Source of the DNA: Enterobacter sp. Bisph1
Lineage (GTDB): Bacteria > Pseudomonadota > Gammaproteobacteria > Enterobacterales > Enterobacteriaceae
Direction: 5' to 3'
Assembly: GCF_000814905.1 (NCBI RefSeq)
Contig: NZ_JXAG01000052.1
Location: forward strand, 1 to 64,000
DNA: 64,000 nt
A program made the position numbers and the translations under genes. Position 1 is the first letter of the stretch, and every line of letters begins with the position of its first letter. This document shows positions 1 to 8,905 of this stretch, piece by piece. The notes under the pieces are model-generated. The model ran no database searches. It was given only the letters and a program-made list of their open reading frames with translations, and was not told where the DNA came from.

Positions 1-2
1 GA

Positions 3-905
3 TTAACGCAGCAGGGACAGCATGGTCTGCGGAACCTGGTTGGCCTGGGCCAGTACGGAAGAACCGGCCTGCTGCAGGATCTGCGAGCGCGACATGTTCG
101 ACACTTCCGTGGCGTAGTCAGAATCCTGAATACGGCTGCGGGCAGAAGACAGGTTGTTCACCGTGTTGTTCAGGTTGGTGATGGTGGATTCGAAACGGTT
201 CTGAGACGCACCCAGCAGGCTGCGCTGAGTATCTACCGCTTTAATGGCATCATCGATAGTGGACAGCGCACCTGTGGTTACAACCGGGGTACCTGAAGTG
301 CCTGTTGGGGTCAGGACATCAAAACCGCTCGCTGTTACCTTACGATCACCTGAAGCTACGTTAGCATTCCCTGTACCAGCCGTACCCGTTGCATTGTACA
401 GGTTCCATTTAGAGCTGTCGTTCATGGTGATACTGATGGTTTCACCATCTTTGGAGCCGACCTGGAAATCAAAGGTTTTAGCCGCAGTGTTTTTCAGGAT
501 TTTGGTGCCGTTGAAGTCAGTCTGTGAATTCACGCGGTCGATTTCGGCCAGACGCTGGTTAACTTCAGCCTGGATGGAGTCGATATCGCTTGCAGAGTTA
601 GAGCTGTTCTGCGCCTGAACGGTCAGGTCACGCACTCGCTGCAGGTTGTTGTTGATTTCGCTCAGCGCACCTTCAGCGGTCTGCGCCAGAGAGATACCGT
701 CGTTAGCGTTACGTGCAGCAACGGTCAGGCCATTGATGTTAGAGGTAAAGCGGTTGGCAATCGCCTGGCCAGCAGCATCGTCTTTGGCGCTGTTGATACG
801 CAGACCGGAAGACAGACGCTCAATAGACGTACCCAGAGAAGACTGAGATTTGCTCAGGTTGTTCTGGGTCATCAGCGATAAGGTGTTAGTATTAATAACA
901 GCCAT
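3..905 (-). CDS. fliC: Flagellin FliC, short variable domain
   Basis: Structural subunit of the flagellar filament, exported through the flagellar type III apparatus and polymerised under the FliD cap. The 300-residue product begins MAVINTNTLSLMTQNNL and carries the conserved D0/D1 helices (SSGLRINSAKDDAAGQAIA near residue 33). It ends in the matching C-terminal helix (ILQQAGSSVLAQANQVP, final residues SLLR). Only about 60-70 residues in the middle (about 155-220, rich in Gly, Thr and Ala) are variable, against several hundred in long E. coli or Salmonella flagellins, so the outer D2/D3 domains are almost absent. The ATG at 905 is preceded by an AAGGA ribosome site. A sigma-28 promoter lies upstream and fliD is divergent. 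The stop codon is the last thing before the window edge, so the gene is complete. Confidence 0.97.
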   Translation of the reverse strand: MAVINTNTLSLMTQNNLSKSQSSLGTSIERLSSGLRINSAKDDAAGQAIANRFTSNINGLTVAARNANDGISLAQTAEGALSEINNNLQRVRDLTVQAQNSSNSASDIDSIQAEVNQRLAEIDRVNSQTDFNGTKILKNTAAKTFDFQVGSKDGETISITMNDSSKWNLYNATGTAGTGNANVASGDRKVTASGFDVLTPTGTSGTPVVTTGALSTIDDAIKAVDTQRSLLGASQNRFESTITNLNNTVNNLSSARSRIQDSDYATEVSNMSRSQILQQAGSSVLAQANQVPQTMLSLLR

Positions 906-976
906 GATAGTTATCCTTCAGTAATAAAGTTATCAGATTCAGGCATCTGCCTACGGTTTTCTCACCGTTAACCTGA

Positions 977-1003
977 TTATCGACCTCTCGCCGACAACCT
1001 TTA
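977..1003 (-). promoter_or_regulatory. Sigma-28 (FliA) promoter of fliC
   Basis: Read on the minus strand there is TAAAGGTT, exactly 11 bases, then GTCGATAA. The FliA consensus is TAAAGTTT-N11-GCCGATAA, so 7 of 8 bases match in each element. It lies about 70 bases upstream of the fliC start, as expected for a class 3 flagellar gene. Confidence 0.9.
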
Positions 1004-1084
1004 GAAAAAAAATAACTTTTTTAAAGCCGCAAACTGCCCTCTATTCATTAGCCTTTTTAGGCCATTGTTTTTAAAAAATCCCTC

Positions 1085-1111
1085 TAATCTTTTCGCAGTC
1101 GCTGCCGATAA
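1085..1111 (+). promoter_or_regulatory. Sigma-28 (FliA) promoter of fliDST
   Basis: TAATCTTT at 1085-1092, 11 bases, then a perfect GCCGATAA at 1104-1111. The -35 element matches 6 of 8 consensus positions. It lies about 40 bases before the fliD start codon and is back to back with the fliC promoter. Confidence 0.87.
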
Positions 1112-1148
1112 TCCACACAGTGATTGTCTAAAACTGAGGGATAAAGAA

Positions 1149-2567
1149 ATGACTATTAGTTCTATCGGAGCCGGCACCAGCATGAGTAGTACGCTTAGTA
1201 CGCTCTATTCAAACCTGGAGACATCAGAAGCGACAAGGCTAACACCTATTACTTCTCAGCAGACATCGTATAAAGCAAAACTCACTGCCTGGGGTATAGT
1301 ACAAACGTCTTTGACCAAACTGCAAACGGCAGCTAATGCGCTGAAAAATACCTCAGCGATTGCCTCAAGCAAAGTCTCCAGCACTAATACCGCTTTTTCC
1401 GCGACCCTTGCCAACAACGCCACGGCAGGCACCTACTCTGTCGAAGTCAATGCGCTGGCGGCGGCGCAGTCTCTGCTGAGCCCGAAAGTGGCAAGTAAAG
1501 ATACCGATTTAGGCAACACCAGCCTGACTTCACGCACCATTACAATTGCTCAACCGGGTCAAAAAACGCCGATGACCGTTACGCTGGCGAATGACAAGAC
1601 CAGCCTCACGGATATTCGCGATGCGATTAACGCTAAGGCCGGCAGCGTAACCGCCAGCATTATTAAAGCCGATGATAGCAGTTACTATCTGGCACTGACC
1701 TCGCGCGATAGCGGCACCACCAACGCGATGACCATTACCACCAATGATACGGAGCTGGCAAAATATATCAGTTACGATTCAGGTAATGCCAACAGCACCA
1801 GCAACACCATGACGCAACAGGTTGCCGCAGCCGATGCCGAATTAAAGATTAACGGTATTGCCATCACCCGTAGTAGCAACACTATTACCGATGCGCCGGA
1901 AGGTGTGACGCTGGCGTTAAAGAGCAAAACCACCAGCGGCAGCCCGGAAACCCTGGCCGTCACCAAAGATAACGCGCCGATGGCCGCCGCGGTACAGTCT
2001 TTTGTGGATGCGTATAACTCCCTGCAAACGACCATCAGCAACCAGACCAAATATACCGCTGTAAAACAAGGTAGCACTTCACAGGACACCGGCAATGGCG
2101 ATCTGCTAGGTGACGGTACATTGCGTAATATTCAGACCCGTCTGCGCTCGCAGCTCTCCAGCTCTCAAAGCGGCACCGGCAGCTTTAACATTTTGTCGCA
2201 GTTGGGGATTACGCAGGATGTGACAGGTAAACTGTCCGTCGACAGCACCAAGCTTGACAAAGCGCTGACGGAAAAAGGCGCTGACGTGGTCGCTTTTCTG
2301 ACCGGCGATGGCAAAACGACCGGTTTCGCTACCCAGACCAGCAACCTGCTGGATGATTTCCTCGGTTCTGACGGGACTGTGAAGAGTGCGACCGATGGCA
2401 TTAACAAGACGCTGAAAAAGCTGTCTGAACAATACGATCGCGTCAACGATCAGATAACCGCCACCATGGCGCGTTACAAAGCGCAGTTTACAAGTTTAAG
2501 TTCGCTGGTCTCCTCTCTGGAATCAACAGGTAGCTATTTGACCCAGCAATTTAATGCGATGAGATAA
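1149..2567 (+). CDS. fliD: Flagellar cap protein FliD (HAP2)
   Basis: Capping protein that sits at the filament tip and folds exported flagellin into place. The product is 472 residues, close to the usual enterobacterial 465-470. Recognisable stretches include RLTPITSQQ near residue 29, the SLTSRTITIAQPGQ segment in the middle, and the helical C-terminus with ARYKAQF and SYLTQQFNAM, which match E. coli FliD. An in-frame upstream codon at 1065 would put coding sequence across the sigma-28 promoter. The ATG at 1149, preceded by GAGGG and beginning MTISSIGAG like the E. coli protein, is therefore the chosen start. First gene of fliDST. Confidence 0.96.
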   Translation: MTISSIGAGTSMSSTLSTLYSNLETSEATRLTPITSQQTSYKAKLTAWGIVQTSLTKLQTAANALKNTSAIASSKVSSTNTAFSATLANNATAGTYSVEVNALAAAQSLLSPKVASKDTDLGNTSLTSRTITIAQPGQKTPMTVTLANDKTSLTDIRDAINAKAGSVTASIIKADDSSYYLALTSRDSGTTNAMTITTNDTELAKYISYDSGNANSTSNTMTQQVAAADAELKINGIAITRSSNTITDAPEGVTLALKSKTTSGSPETLAVTKDNAPMAAAVQSFVDAYNSLQTTISNQTKYTAVKQGSTSQDTGNGDLLGDGTLRNIQTRLRSQLSSSQSGTGSFNILSQLGITQDVTGKLSVDSTKLDKALTEKGADVVAFLTGDGKTTGFATQTSNLLDDFLGSDGTVKSATDGINKTLKKLSEQYDRVNDQITATMARYKAQFTSLSSLVSSLESTGSYLTQQFNAMR

Positions 2568-2589
2568 TTACGGTTAATTGAGGTTTTAC

Positions 2590-3000
2590 ATGTATACGAA
2601 ATCGGGAACTCAGGCTTATGCTCAGGTCGGCGTGGAAAGCGCCGTCCTAAGCGCCAGCCCGCATCAACTCGTGGTACTGCTTTTTGATGGCGCGTTAAGC
2701 GCCATGAAAAAGGCTGCGATCCTGATTGAGCAGGGAGACATTCCTGGTAAAGGACAGGCGCTTTCGAAGGCGATTAACATTATTACTAACGGCTTACGTG
2801 CCGGTCTCGACCACGAAGCAGGAGGTGAACTCGCCGCAAACCTTGATAGTCTTTATGACTATATGACACGACGTCTTTTACAGGCTAATCTCCACAATGA
2901 CCTCTCCGCCATTGATGAAGTCTCAACATTGCTCAACAACATTGCTGATGCCTGGAAAGAGATTGGACCCAATCATCAAAATTCGCGGGACACTTACTAA
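2590..3000 (+). CDS. fliS: Flagellin export chaperone FliS
   Basis: Cytoplasmic chaperone that binds the disordered C-terminus of flagellin and prevents premature polymerisation. The 136-residue protein begins MYTKSGTQAYAQVGVESAV and has the family features SPHQLVVLLFDGAL (about residues 23-36) and the helical C-terminal half with YDYMTRRLLQANL. The ATG at 2590 has TGAGG six bases upstream and matches other FliS starts; an in-frame TTG at 2578 is rejected. It lies 22 bases after fliD, and its TAA overlaps the fliT ATG by one base, suggesting translational coupling. Confidence 0.96.
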   Translation: MYTKSGTQAYAQVGVESAVLSASPHQLVVLLFDGALSAMKKAAILIEQGDIPGKGQALSKAINIITNGLRAGLDHEAGGELAANLDSLYDYMTRRLLQANLHNDLSAIDEVSTLLNNIADAWKEIGPNHQNSRDTY

Positions 3001-3359
3001 TGGAAGCAAATTTCGGGTTGCTCCACCACTATCAGCAGCTGTTGGTCACCAGCTGCACCATGCTCGACCTCGCGAAGGAAGGGCGTTGGGATGAACTCAT
3101 CGAGCATGAAGTGCAGTACATTACGACAGTTGAAAAACTGACACAGTTTCAGAACACCAGCGAAATGGCGCCTCGTATGCAGGCGCAAATTCACCCACTG
3201 CTGAAACAAATTCTGGACAATGAAGTTGCACTCAAAGAACTGTTAAGCCGGCGAATGGACGAGCTGCGGACATTGGTTGGTCAGACATCCCGACAACACA
3301 ACATAAATTCGACATATGGACGTCTTTCTGGAAATATTCTCTTCCCGAATGAGATTTAA
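3000..3359 (+). CDS. fliT: FliD export chaperone and FlhDC antagonist FliT
   Basis: Cytoplasmic chaperone for FliD. In Salmonella free FliT also binds FlhD4C2 and damps class 2 transcription once FliD has been exported. The 119-residue product is predicted to be all helical, with the typical N-terminal LLHHYQQLLVTS and a long middle helix containing EHEVQYITTVEKL. The start overlaps the fliS stop in TAATG. Last gene of fliDST and followed by a hairpin terminator. The family is short and divergent, so position is part of the argument. Confidence 0.93.
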   Translation: MEANFGLLHHYQQLLVTSCTMLDLAKEGRWDELIEHEVQYITTVEKLTQFQNTSEMAPRMQAQIHPLLKQILDNEVALKELLSRRMDELRTLVGQTSRQHNINSTYGRLSGNILFPNEI

Positions 3360-3370
3360 TCTCATCTCCG

Positions 3371-3401
3371 GCGGGTGATGCAGCAATCCTGAATCACCCG
3401 C
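3371..3401 (+). terminator. Hairpin terminator after fliT
   Basis: Perfect 9-base stem GCGGGTGAT (3371-3379) and ATCACCCGC (3393-3401) with a 13-base loop, starting 12 bases after the fliT stop. The downstream bases are pyrimidine-rich (TATCCTTACCTTTT) but not a clean T run. Confidence 0.6.
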
Positions 3402-3536
3402 TATCCTTACCTTTTCACTGTTCTGCTTCTGACTTATTTCGTTAATTCACCGTTGGCGCGCGCTTGTTTTTGCGAAGCAGCCCACAGTTCTTAAATCTCA
3501 GCCATACTTCCACCTTCTCATTCTGGAGCATGGAAG

Positions 3537-5024
3537 ATGAATAACCCCACCCTGTTGCAAACGTTTCACTGGTATTCCCCTGCTGGCGGCACACTCTGGC
3601 CGGAACTGCGCGAACGCGCGGGCGAGCTGCGGGACATCGGCATCACTATGGTCTGGCTTCCGCCGCCCTGCAAAGGTGCCGCCGGTGCAGACTCGGTGGG
3701 TTATGACAGCTACGATTTATTCGATTTAGGCGAGTTCGATCAGCAAGGCTCTGTCGCCACAAAATATGGTGAGAAAGCGCAGCTGCTCGGCGCAATTGAT
3801 GCGCTACAGGCAAATGATATCGCCGTCCTGCTGGATGTAGTGGTCAATCATAAAATGGGGGCCGATGAGAAAGAAACCCTGCGGGTAAACCGGGTCAACG
3901 AGCAGGATCGCACGCAAATTGATGACCAGGTTCTCGACTGTGTCGCCTGGACGCGCTTCACCTTTCCCGCACGCGCAGGCCAGTATTCGCGGTTTATCTG
4001 GGATTATAAGTGTTTCAGCGGCGTTGATCATATTGAAGAGCCGAACGAAAACGGCGTGTTTAAGATCATAAATGACTATAGCGGCGATGGCTGGAACGAT
4101 CAGGTCGATGACGAGTTAGGCAATTTCGACTATCTGATGGGGGCGAATATCGATTTTCGTAACCATGCGGTGACGGAAGAGATCAAATACTGGGCGCGCT
4201 GGGTGATGGAACAAACGCACTGCGACGGGTTTCGCCTCGATGCAGTAAAACATATTCCAGCCTGGTTTTATAAAGAGTGGATTGAACATGTGCAGGAAGT
4301 CGCGCCTAAGCCGCTGTTTATTGTCGCCGAATACTGGTCCCATGAAGTCGAAAAACTTAAGCAGTATATCGATCAGGTAGAGGGCAAAACGATGCTCTTT
4401 GACGCGCCGCTGCAGATAAAATTTCATGAGGCGTCAACGCAGGGCCGGCACTATGACATGCGCCAGATCTTTCACGATACGCTGGTTGAAGCCGATCCAT
4501 TTCACGCAGTGACGCTGGTGGCCAACCATGATACGCAGCCCTTACAGGCGCTGGAAGCGCCGGTTGAATCGTGGTTTAAACCGCTGGCCTATGCGTTGAT
4601 TCTGCTGCGGGAAAATGGTGTTCCGTCAGTGTTTTATCCGGATCTGTTTGGCGCCAGCTACGACGATACCGGCACCGATGGTGAAACCTGCCACGTTGAT
4701 ATGCCGGTGATTGAACATCTCGATTTGTTAATCCTTGCCCGCCAGCGTTATGCCCACGGCGTACAAACGCTGTGGTTCGATCACCCGAACTGTATTGCTT
4801 TTAGCCGCAGCGGCACGGAAACCGAGCCGGGTTGTGTGGTGGTAATGTCGAACGGCGACGAGGGGCAAAAGAGAATCACGCTGGGCGGTCATTATGCCAA
4901 TAAACAGTGGCGGGATTTTCTCGGTAATCGGGATGAAATCATTACTACCAATGAACAAGGCGAAGGCATTTTTTTCTGCCATGGCGGCAGCGTCAGCGTG
5001 TGGGTGGTTGAGAATGTGATATGA
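3537..5024 (+). CDS. amyA: Cytoplasmic alpha-amylase AmyA
   Basis: Hydrolyses alpha-1,4 linkages of maltodextrin and glycogen-type polymers in the cytoplasm (GH13). The product is 495 residues, the usual E. coli AmyA length, with no signal peptide (starts [15 protein letters not shown]). GH13 motifs are intact: VVVNHK (region I), GFRLDAVKH with nucleophile Asp235, AEYW with acid/base Glu265, and ANHDTQP with Asp332. The ATG at 3537 follows GGAGCATGGAAG. In E. coli amyA also lies between fliT and yedD, so the context is conserved. It is monocistronic, with gaps on both sides. Confidence 0.96.
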   Translation: MNNPTLLQTFHWYSPAGGTLWPELRERAGELRDIGITMVWLPPPCKGAAGADSVGYDSYDLFDLGEFDQQGSVATKYGEKAQLLGAIDALQANDIAVLLDVVVNHKMGADEKETLRVNRVNEQDRTQIDDQVLDCVAWTRFTFPARAGQYSRFIWDYKCFSGVDHIEEPNENGVFKIINDYSGDGWNDQVDDELGNFDYLMGANIDFRNHAVTEEIKYWARWVMEQTHCDGFRLDAVKHIPAWFYKEWIEHVQEVAPKPLFIVAEYWSHEVEKLKQYIDQVEGKTMLFDAPLQIKFHEASTQGRHYDMRQIFHDTLVEADPFHAVTLVANHDTQPLQALEAPVESWFKPLAYALILLRENGVPSVFYPDLFGASYDDTGTDGETCHVDMPVIEHLDLLILARQRYAHGVQTLWFDHPNCIAFSRSGTETEPGCVVVMSNGDEGQKRITLGGHYANKQWRDFLGNRDEIITTNEQGEGIFFCHGGSVSVWVVENVI

Positions 5025-5029
5025 AATGT

Positions 5030-5052
5030 GCCGGGCGCAATACGGGCCCGGC
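5030..5052. terminator. GC-rich inverted repeat between convergent amyA and yedD
   Basis: GCCGGGC (5030-5036) and GCCCGGC (5046-5052) with a 9-base loop lie between convergent stop codons. There is no T tract on either strand. It may be a bidirectional terminator or a REP-like element. Confidence 0.4.
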
Positions 5053-5060
5053 GGATTGGC

Positions 5061-5471
5061 TTATTTCGTGACGTGCAAACCGGCCTTCATCAGTGCGTCC
5101 TGACATTCAACGGTGGGCTTATTCACGCGTTGCAGCGTTAAGCCGTCAAACTCGATAGTATTGCCTTCACGTTCAAGGCGATAGACATCGCGTTTTTGCG
5201 TTACGTTATAGAGCTTATCCCCGTCACGCATCAATTTGCCCGGAACGGCAATCACGCGCTGCCACTGGCGGCAATCCAGCGTATCGCCCTGTTGGGTGAC
5301 AATCAGGCTGGCTATCGCTTCCGGGCTCACCAGGCTGCTTTGCGGGCCGGTTGATTGCCAGTAACCTGCCAGCCCCATCGGCGCGGGTTGTTTCACTACC
5401 GCATCATAATTATCCACTTGTACGCAGCCGCTCAGCAGCATCGCCGCGCCAATAATCACTCGCTTTTTCAT
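5061..5471 (-). CDS. yedD: Lipoprotein YedD
   Basis: Small lipoprotein of unknown function. The 136-residue product has a short signal peptide, MKKRVIIGAAMLLSGC, whose lipobox LSGC places the lipidated cysteine at residue 16. Residue 17 is Val rather than Asp, so Lol sorting to the outer membrane is expected. The rest is a small soluble domain with two cysteines (TLDCRQW and VECQDAL) that could form a disulfide. The position next to amyA matches E. coli yedD. No function can be given from sequence. Confidence 0.88.
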   Translation of the reverse strand: MKKRVIIGAAMLLSGCVQVDNYDAVVKQPAPMGLAGYWQSTGPQSSLVSPEAIASLIVTQQGDTLDCRQWQRVIAVPGKLMRDGDKLYNVTQKRDVYRLEREGNTIEFDGLTLQRVNKPTVECQDALMKAGLHVTK

Positions 5472-5663
5472 TATTTATCCTGCTCGCGAAGAAAAAAATA
5501 TTGTGGCATTAAAGCATTTTCATCGCCACCCTTTCCCCTCGCGCGAACAACTTTGATCTACACCAGGTTTTTCACCTTTTTTACATTAGGAAGTCCTCTC
5601 GTACGTGTATTATCCGGGTTCTTTTGCATTACCCGTTCCTTCTGAGTTCAGAGGCTTGTTTCT

Positions 5664-6872
5664 ATGTCATGGCAACACTTCAAAGACCACTTTTTGATAA
5701 AGTTCTGGTCTCCTGTCCCGGCCGTTATCGCTGCGGGCATTCTCTCTACCTACTATTTTGGTATTACCGGCACCTTCTGGGCGGTCACCGGCGAATTTAC
5801 CCGCTGGGGCGGTCAGCTATTGCAGCTGGCGGGCGTGCATACCGAAGAGTGGGGCTACTTCAAACTGATTCACCTCGACGGCACCCCCCTGACCCGCATT
5901 GACGGGATGATGATCATCGGTATGTTTGGCGGCTGTTTCGCCGCCGCGCTGTGGGCCAATAACGTTAAACTGCGACTGCCCCATAGCCGTATCCGCATCG
6001 CACAGGCGATTGTCGGCGGGATGATTGCCGGTTTTGGTGCGCGTCTGGCAATGGGTTGTAATCTCGCCGCATTTTTCACCGGCATTCCACAGTTCTCGCT
6101 ACACGCGTGGTTTTTCGCCATTGCTACCGCCATTGGCTCCTGGTTTGGCGCGCGCTTCACGCTGCTGCCGCTGTTTCGCATTCCGGTCAAAATGCAGAAA
6201 GTCTCCGCCGCTTCACCGCTAACGCAAAATGCCGATCAGGCGAAACGCCGCTTTCGCATTGGTATGCTGATTTTCGTCGGCATGATCGGCTGGGGGCTGC
6301 TGACGGCGATGAACCAGCCGAAACTGGGGCTGGCAATGCTGTTCGGCGTCGGTTTTGGTCTGCTGATTGAGCGGGCGCAAATCTGCTTTACCTCCGCGTT
6401 TCGCGATATGTGGATCACCGGGCGCACAATGATGGCGAAAGCGATTATTTTCGGTATGGCGGCCAGCGCTATCGGCATCTTTAGCTATGTTCAGTTGGGG
6501 ATGGAAGCGAAAATCATGTGGGCGGGCCCGAATGCAGTAATTGGCGGCCTGCTGTTCGGCTTTGGTATTGTGCTGGCGGGCGGATGCGAAACCGGCTGGA
6601 TGTACCGTGCCGTAGAAGGCCAGGTGCACTACTGGTATGTCGGGCTTGGCAACGTTATTGGTTCAACGATCCTGGCTTATTTCTGGGACGATATCTCCCC
6701 TGCGCTTGCCACCAATTGGGACAAAATCAACCTGCTGAAAACCTTTGGTCCCCTCGGCGGTCTGCTGGTCACGTATTTGCTCCTGCTGGCCGCCTTCCTG
6801 TTTGTTGTCGCCTGGGAAAAACGTTTTTTCCGCCGCGCAAGCCTCTCTACGTCCGTTAAGGAGACAGCATGA
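5664..6872 (+). CDS. yedE: YeeE/YedE-family inner-membrane sulfur or selenium transporter
   Basis: Polytopic inner-membrane protein (402 residues) of the YeeE/YedE family. The characterised member TsuA (YeeE) carries thiosulfate across the membrane with the help of conserved cysteines; YedE has been linked to selenium metabolism, and its substrate is not settled. Three cysteines sit in the typical places: AMGCNLAAFF (Cys132), RAQICFTSAF (Cys241) and AGGCETGW (Cys308). Several hydrophobic segments alternate with short loops, and no signal peptide is needed. The ATG at 5664 starts MSWQHFKDHF. The TGA overlaps the yedF ATG by four bases, so the two are translationally coupled and presumably work together, as TsuA works with the TusA-like YeeD. 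Confidence 0.93.
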   Translation: MSWQHFKDHFLIKFWSPVPAVIAAGILSTYYFGITGTFWAVTGEFTRWGGQLLQLAGVHTEEWGYFKLIHLDGTPLTRIDGMMIIGMFGGCFAAALWANNVKLRLPHSRIRIAQAIVGGMIAGFGARLAMGCNLAAFFTGIPQFSLHAWFFAIATAIGSWFGARFTLLPLFRIPVKMQKVSAASPLTQNADQAKRRFRIGMLIFVGMIGWGLLTAMNQPKLGLAMLFGVGFGLLIERAQICFTSAFRDMWITGRTMMAKAIIFGMAASAIGIFSYVQLGMEAKIMWAGPNAVIGGLLFGFGIVLAGGCETGWMYRAVEGQVHYWYVGLGNVIGSTILAYFWDDISPALATNWDKINLLKTFGPLGGLLVTYLLLLAAFLFVVAWEKRFFRRASLSTSVKETA

Positions 6873-7099
6873 ATATCGTGCCCGATTACCGTCTTGATAT
6901 GAGCGGCGAGCCCTGCCCTTACCCGGCGGTGGCAACCCTGGAAGCGATGCCGCAATTACAAAAAGGTGAGATTCTGGAAGTGATCAGCGACTGCCCACAA
7001 TCCATTAATAATATTCCGCTGGATGCCCGCAATCACGGCTATACGGTACTGGATATTCAACAGGATGGCCCAACGATCCGTTATTTGATACAGAAGTAA
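6869..7099 (+). CDS. yedF: TusA-family sulfur carrier YedF
   Basis: A 76-residue TusA/SirA-like protein. The signature CPYP sits at residues 16-19 (SGEPCPYPAVATLEAM), with the sulfur-accepting cysteine at position 16, followed by the beta-alpha fold elements GEILEVISDCPQS and IRYLIQK. It probably accepts sulfur (or selenium) from substrate handled by the adjacent membrane protein YedE. It overlaps yedE by ATGA. The length is normal and a strong hairpin follows. Confidence 0.95.
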   Translation: MNIVPDYRLDMSGEPCPYPAVATLEAMPQLQKGEILEVISDCPQSINNIPLDARNHGYTVLDIQQDGPTIRYLIQK

Positions 7100-7109
7100 T
7101 AGATGCCCC

Positions 7110-7140
7110 GCCCCGGGCATTCCACTCTCATGCCCGGGGC
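7110..7140. terminator. Strong hairpin between convergent yedF and dgcZ
   Basis: A perfect 11-base stem, GCCCCGGGCAT (7110-7120) and ATGCCCGGGGC (7130-7140), with a 9-base loop lies between convergent stop codons. There is no T run, but the stem is very stable, so it probably acts in both directions. Confidence 0.65.
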
Positions 7141-7152
7141 AGGAAGATCCGA

Positions 7153-8064
7153 TTAATAAGCAGGTGTCACTGGATTAATACCGTTAATCTGACCGCTGGC
7201 ATCCATAAACATACAGCGATTACGCCCGCTCTGTTTTCCCCGGTACATTGCCGCGTCAGCCCTTTTCTCAACCACATCGATAGGTTCGTTTGCCAGAGCT
7301 TGCGTTATCCCGATGGTGACGGTGACAGGCAGTTGCTTGTCGTCGCACTGAACAGGATGACTTGCAATCACGTCACACAAACGGTGCGCAGTTCGGCAGG
7401 CTTCGTTATCTGATGGCGCATGTAAAATAATAATGAACTCTTCGCCACCAAAACGGAATACTGTGTCCCCCTTATGCAACCATCCCCGTAAGTTTTTCGC
7501 CAGTTCGCGTAAAACGTCATCCCCGACTAAATGCCCATAGGTATCATTCACCTGTTTAAAATGATCAATATCCAATAATAACAAATAGAGGTTTTGTTCC
7601 GCGTGGGTTGCCATTTTTCGGGTGTAGGTTTCATCAAGCAATCTGCGCCCGGGCAAGCCGGTCAGTACATCAATCCCGCCGCGCAGCTTCAACAGATAAG
7701 TTTTGTACGTGGTAACGCCAGAGGAAAATATCGCAAGATGATGTTTAAAATCTGAGAAATGTTCGATGTTAACGTGTTTATTATGAATGGCCTGCATCAA
7801 TATACGACCACTTTCATGCATATTGGCATGGGTAGAATTTATAGATTTAAAGTAAGTTAATTCATCCTCATTGGCCGGTTTATAAACATCAAGCCACTGA
7901 CCGATATGACATAAAAGATGGGAGGATGCATTAAGATCTGCAGCTTGCTCAATACTATTATTCACGACACAAGCGAACATGTTAATTAACCAGTCATAGT
8001 GCGCCTCAATGGCTCGGTTAAGATCGGCCACGATACTATCAATCTCTTCAGTAGTGCGAATCAT
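7153..8064 (-). CDS. dgcZ: Zinc-sensing diguanylate cyclase DgcZ (CZB-GGDEF)
   Basis: Makes cyclic di-GMP from GTP; in E. coli DgcZ zinc binding to the N-terminal CZB domain inhibits activity. The 303-residue protein has that CZB domain (about 1-125). Counted from the ATG at 8064, all four known zinc ligands fall at the E. coli positions His22, Cys52, His79 and His83, which supports this start over an upstream in-frame ATG at 8097. The GGDEF domain (about 130-290) carries LDIDHFKQVND and an intact GGEEF. The usual RxxD inhibitory site reads HKGD, so product inhibition is unlikely. In E. coli dgcZ lies far from fliE; here it is inside the flagellar neighbourhood. The upstream GGTGAA is a modest ribosome site. 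Confidence 0.9.
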   Translation of the reverse strand: MIRTTEEIDSIVADLNRAIEAHYDWLINMFACVVNNSIEQAADLNASSHLLCHIGQWLDVYKPANEDELTYFKSINSTHANMHESGRILMQAIHNKHVNIEHFSDFKHHLAIFSSGVTTYKTYLLKLRGGIDVLTGLPGRRLLDETYTRKMATHAEQNLYLLLLDIDHFKQVNDTYGHLVGDDVLRELAKNLRGWLHKGDTVFRFGGEEFIIILHAPSDNEACRTAHRLCDVIASHPVQCDDKQLPVTVTIGITQALANEPIDVVEKRADAAMYRGKQSGRNRCMFMDASGQINGINPVTPAY

Positions 8065-8368
8065 AGCATTTTCACCGCTTCGTTGAACCCGCAGCATTGT
8101 AGAAAATGAATTGTATGCTTATGTCAAAAAAATAAATTCATGGAAAGATTTAGAAGATATATCCTACCACATATTTACGATAGGATGATTCCTAACCAAA
8201 ATATCAATTGCGAGGCACGCGTAAAATTATTTCAAAAGCCATAGTTTTTTCAATGAAAAAATGGTTATCACTTATGCCGCAAAAAAATGAAAACCAATGA
8301 CAGATTTCCCCGGTCGGAGACACCTGCCATTGTGGGTAAAAAAATATGCTTGTACAGCAGCAGGTTTA
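8065..8368. other. Intergenic, dgcZ to fliE (304 bases)
   Basis: AT-rich stretch between the dgcZ start and the fliE stop. No convincing gene or RNA was found. It must hold the dgcZ promoter (minus strand), but several weak -10-like AT stretches compete and none is clearly best. Confidence 0.5.
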
Positions 8369-8378
8369 CTAAACCTGC
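8360..8378 (-). terminator. Hairpin across the fliE stop codon
   Basis: GCAGGTTT (8360-8367) and AAACCTGC (8371-8378) form a perfect 8-base stem with a 3-base loop that includes the fliE stop codon. A T7 tract follows on the minus strand, but only about 14 bases later, so intrinsic termination is uncertain. Confidence 0.4.
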
Positions 8379-8680
8379 ATGTTCATAATGTCCTGGTAAG
8401 CGGCTACCAGTTTGTTACGTACCTGAACGCCCATTTGCAGTGAGATCGATGATTTCTGCAAATCGGTCATCACATCATTTAGCGCTACGCCCGGCTCGCC
8501 GAGCGTAAATTTCTCTGCCTGAACGCGCGCTGAGTTTTGCGTGTCGCTGATTCTGTCCAGCGCGGCGTGCAGTTGCCCGGCAAAGCTGATAGACGGTTCA
8601 CTCTCAATGCTCTGATTGCGCGCAATCCCTGCAGTGGCCTGCAGCTGACTGACGACGCTTTCAATGCCCTGTATAGCCAT
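8369..8680 (-). CDS. fliE: Flagellar basal-body protein FliE
   Basis: Periplasmic basal-body component that joins the MS ring to the proximal rod and is among the first flagellar type III substrates. The product is 103 residues, the typical length, with the C-terminal helix [19 protein letters not shown] characteristic of FliE. It is transcribed alone and divergently from fliF, as in E. coli and Salmonella, and shares the intergenic region with the FlhD4C2 box. Confidence 0.95.
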   Translation of the reverse strand: MAIQGIESVVSQLQATAGIARNQSIESEPSISFAGQLHAALDRISDTQNSARVQAEKFTLGEPGVALNDVMTDLQKSSISLQMGVQVRNKLVAAYQDIMNMQV

Positions 8681-8735
8681 GGTAAATCCCCGGATGGTTT
8701 GATACCTGACAAGGTTAACAGCTTGTCAATCGGAT

Positions 8736-8778
8736 AATGGCGGTAAATAGCGATAAAAAACCAGGTTATTTGAGGCAT
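8736..8778. promoter_or_regulatory. FlhD4C2 binding box between fliE and fliF
   Basis: AATGGCGGTAAATAGCG at 8736-8752 is very close to the FlhD4C2 half-site consensus AATGGCAGAAATAGCG. After 10-11 bases a weaker inverted half-site, GGTTATTTGAGGCAT (8764-8778), follows. The spacing and inverted arrangement fit class 2 flagellar activation of both divergent operons. The box is read by eye from the remembered consensus. Confidence 0.8.
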
Positions 8779-8905
8779 AGAAAATTCCTTTTCATCAAAT
8801 AATGGCATTGCCAGTTAATGGACATTTGTCGAGTTTGCCGACCCGGGAGTCTGTTTTGTTTTTCAACTCAAATAACAACATCCACCCAGAGTTACGAGGT
8901 GCGCA

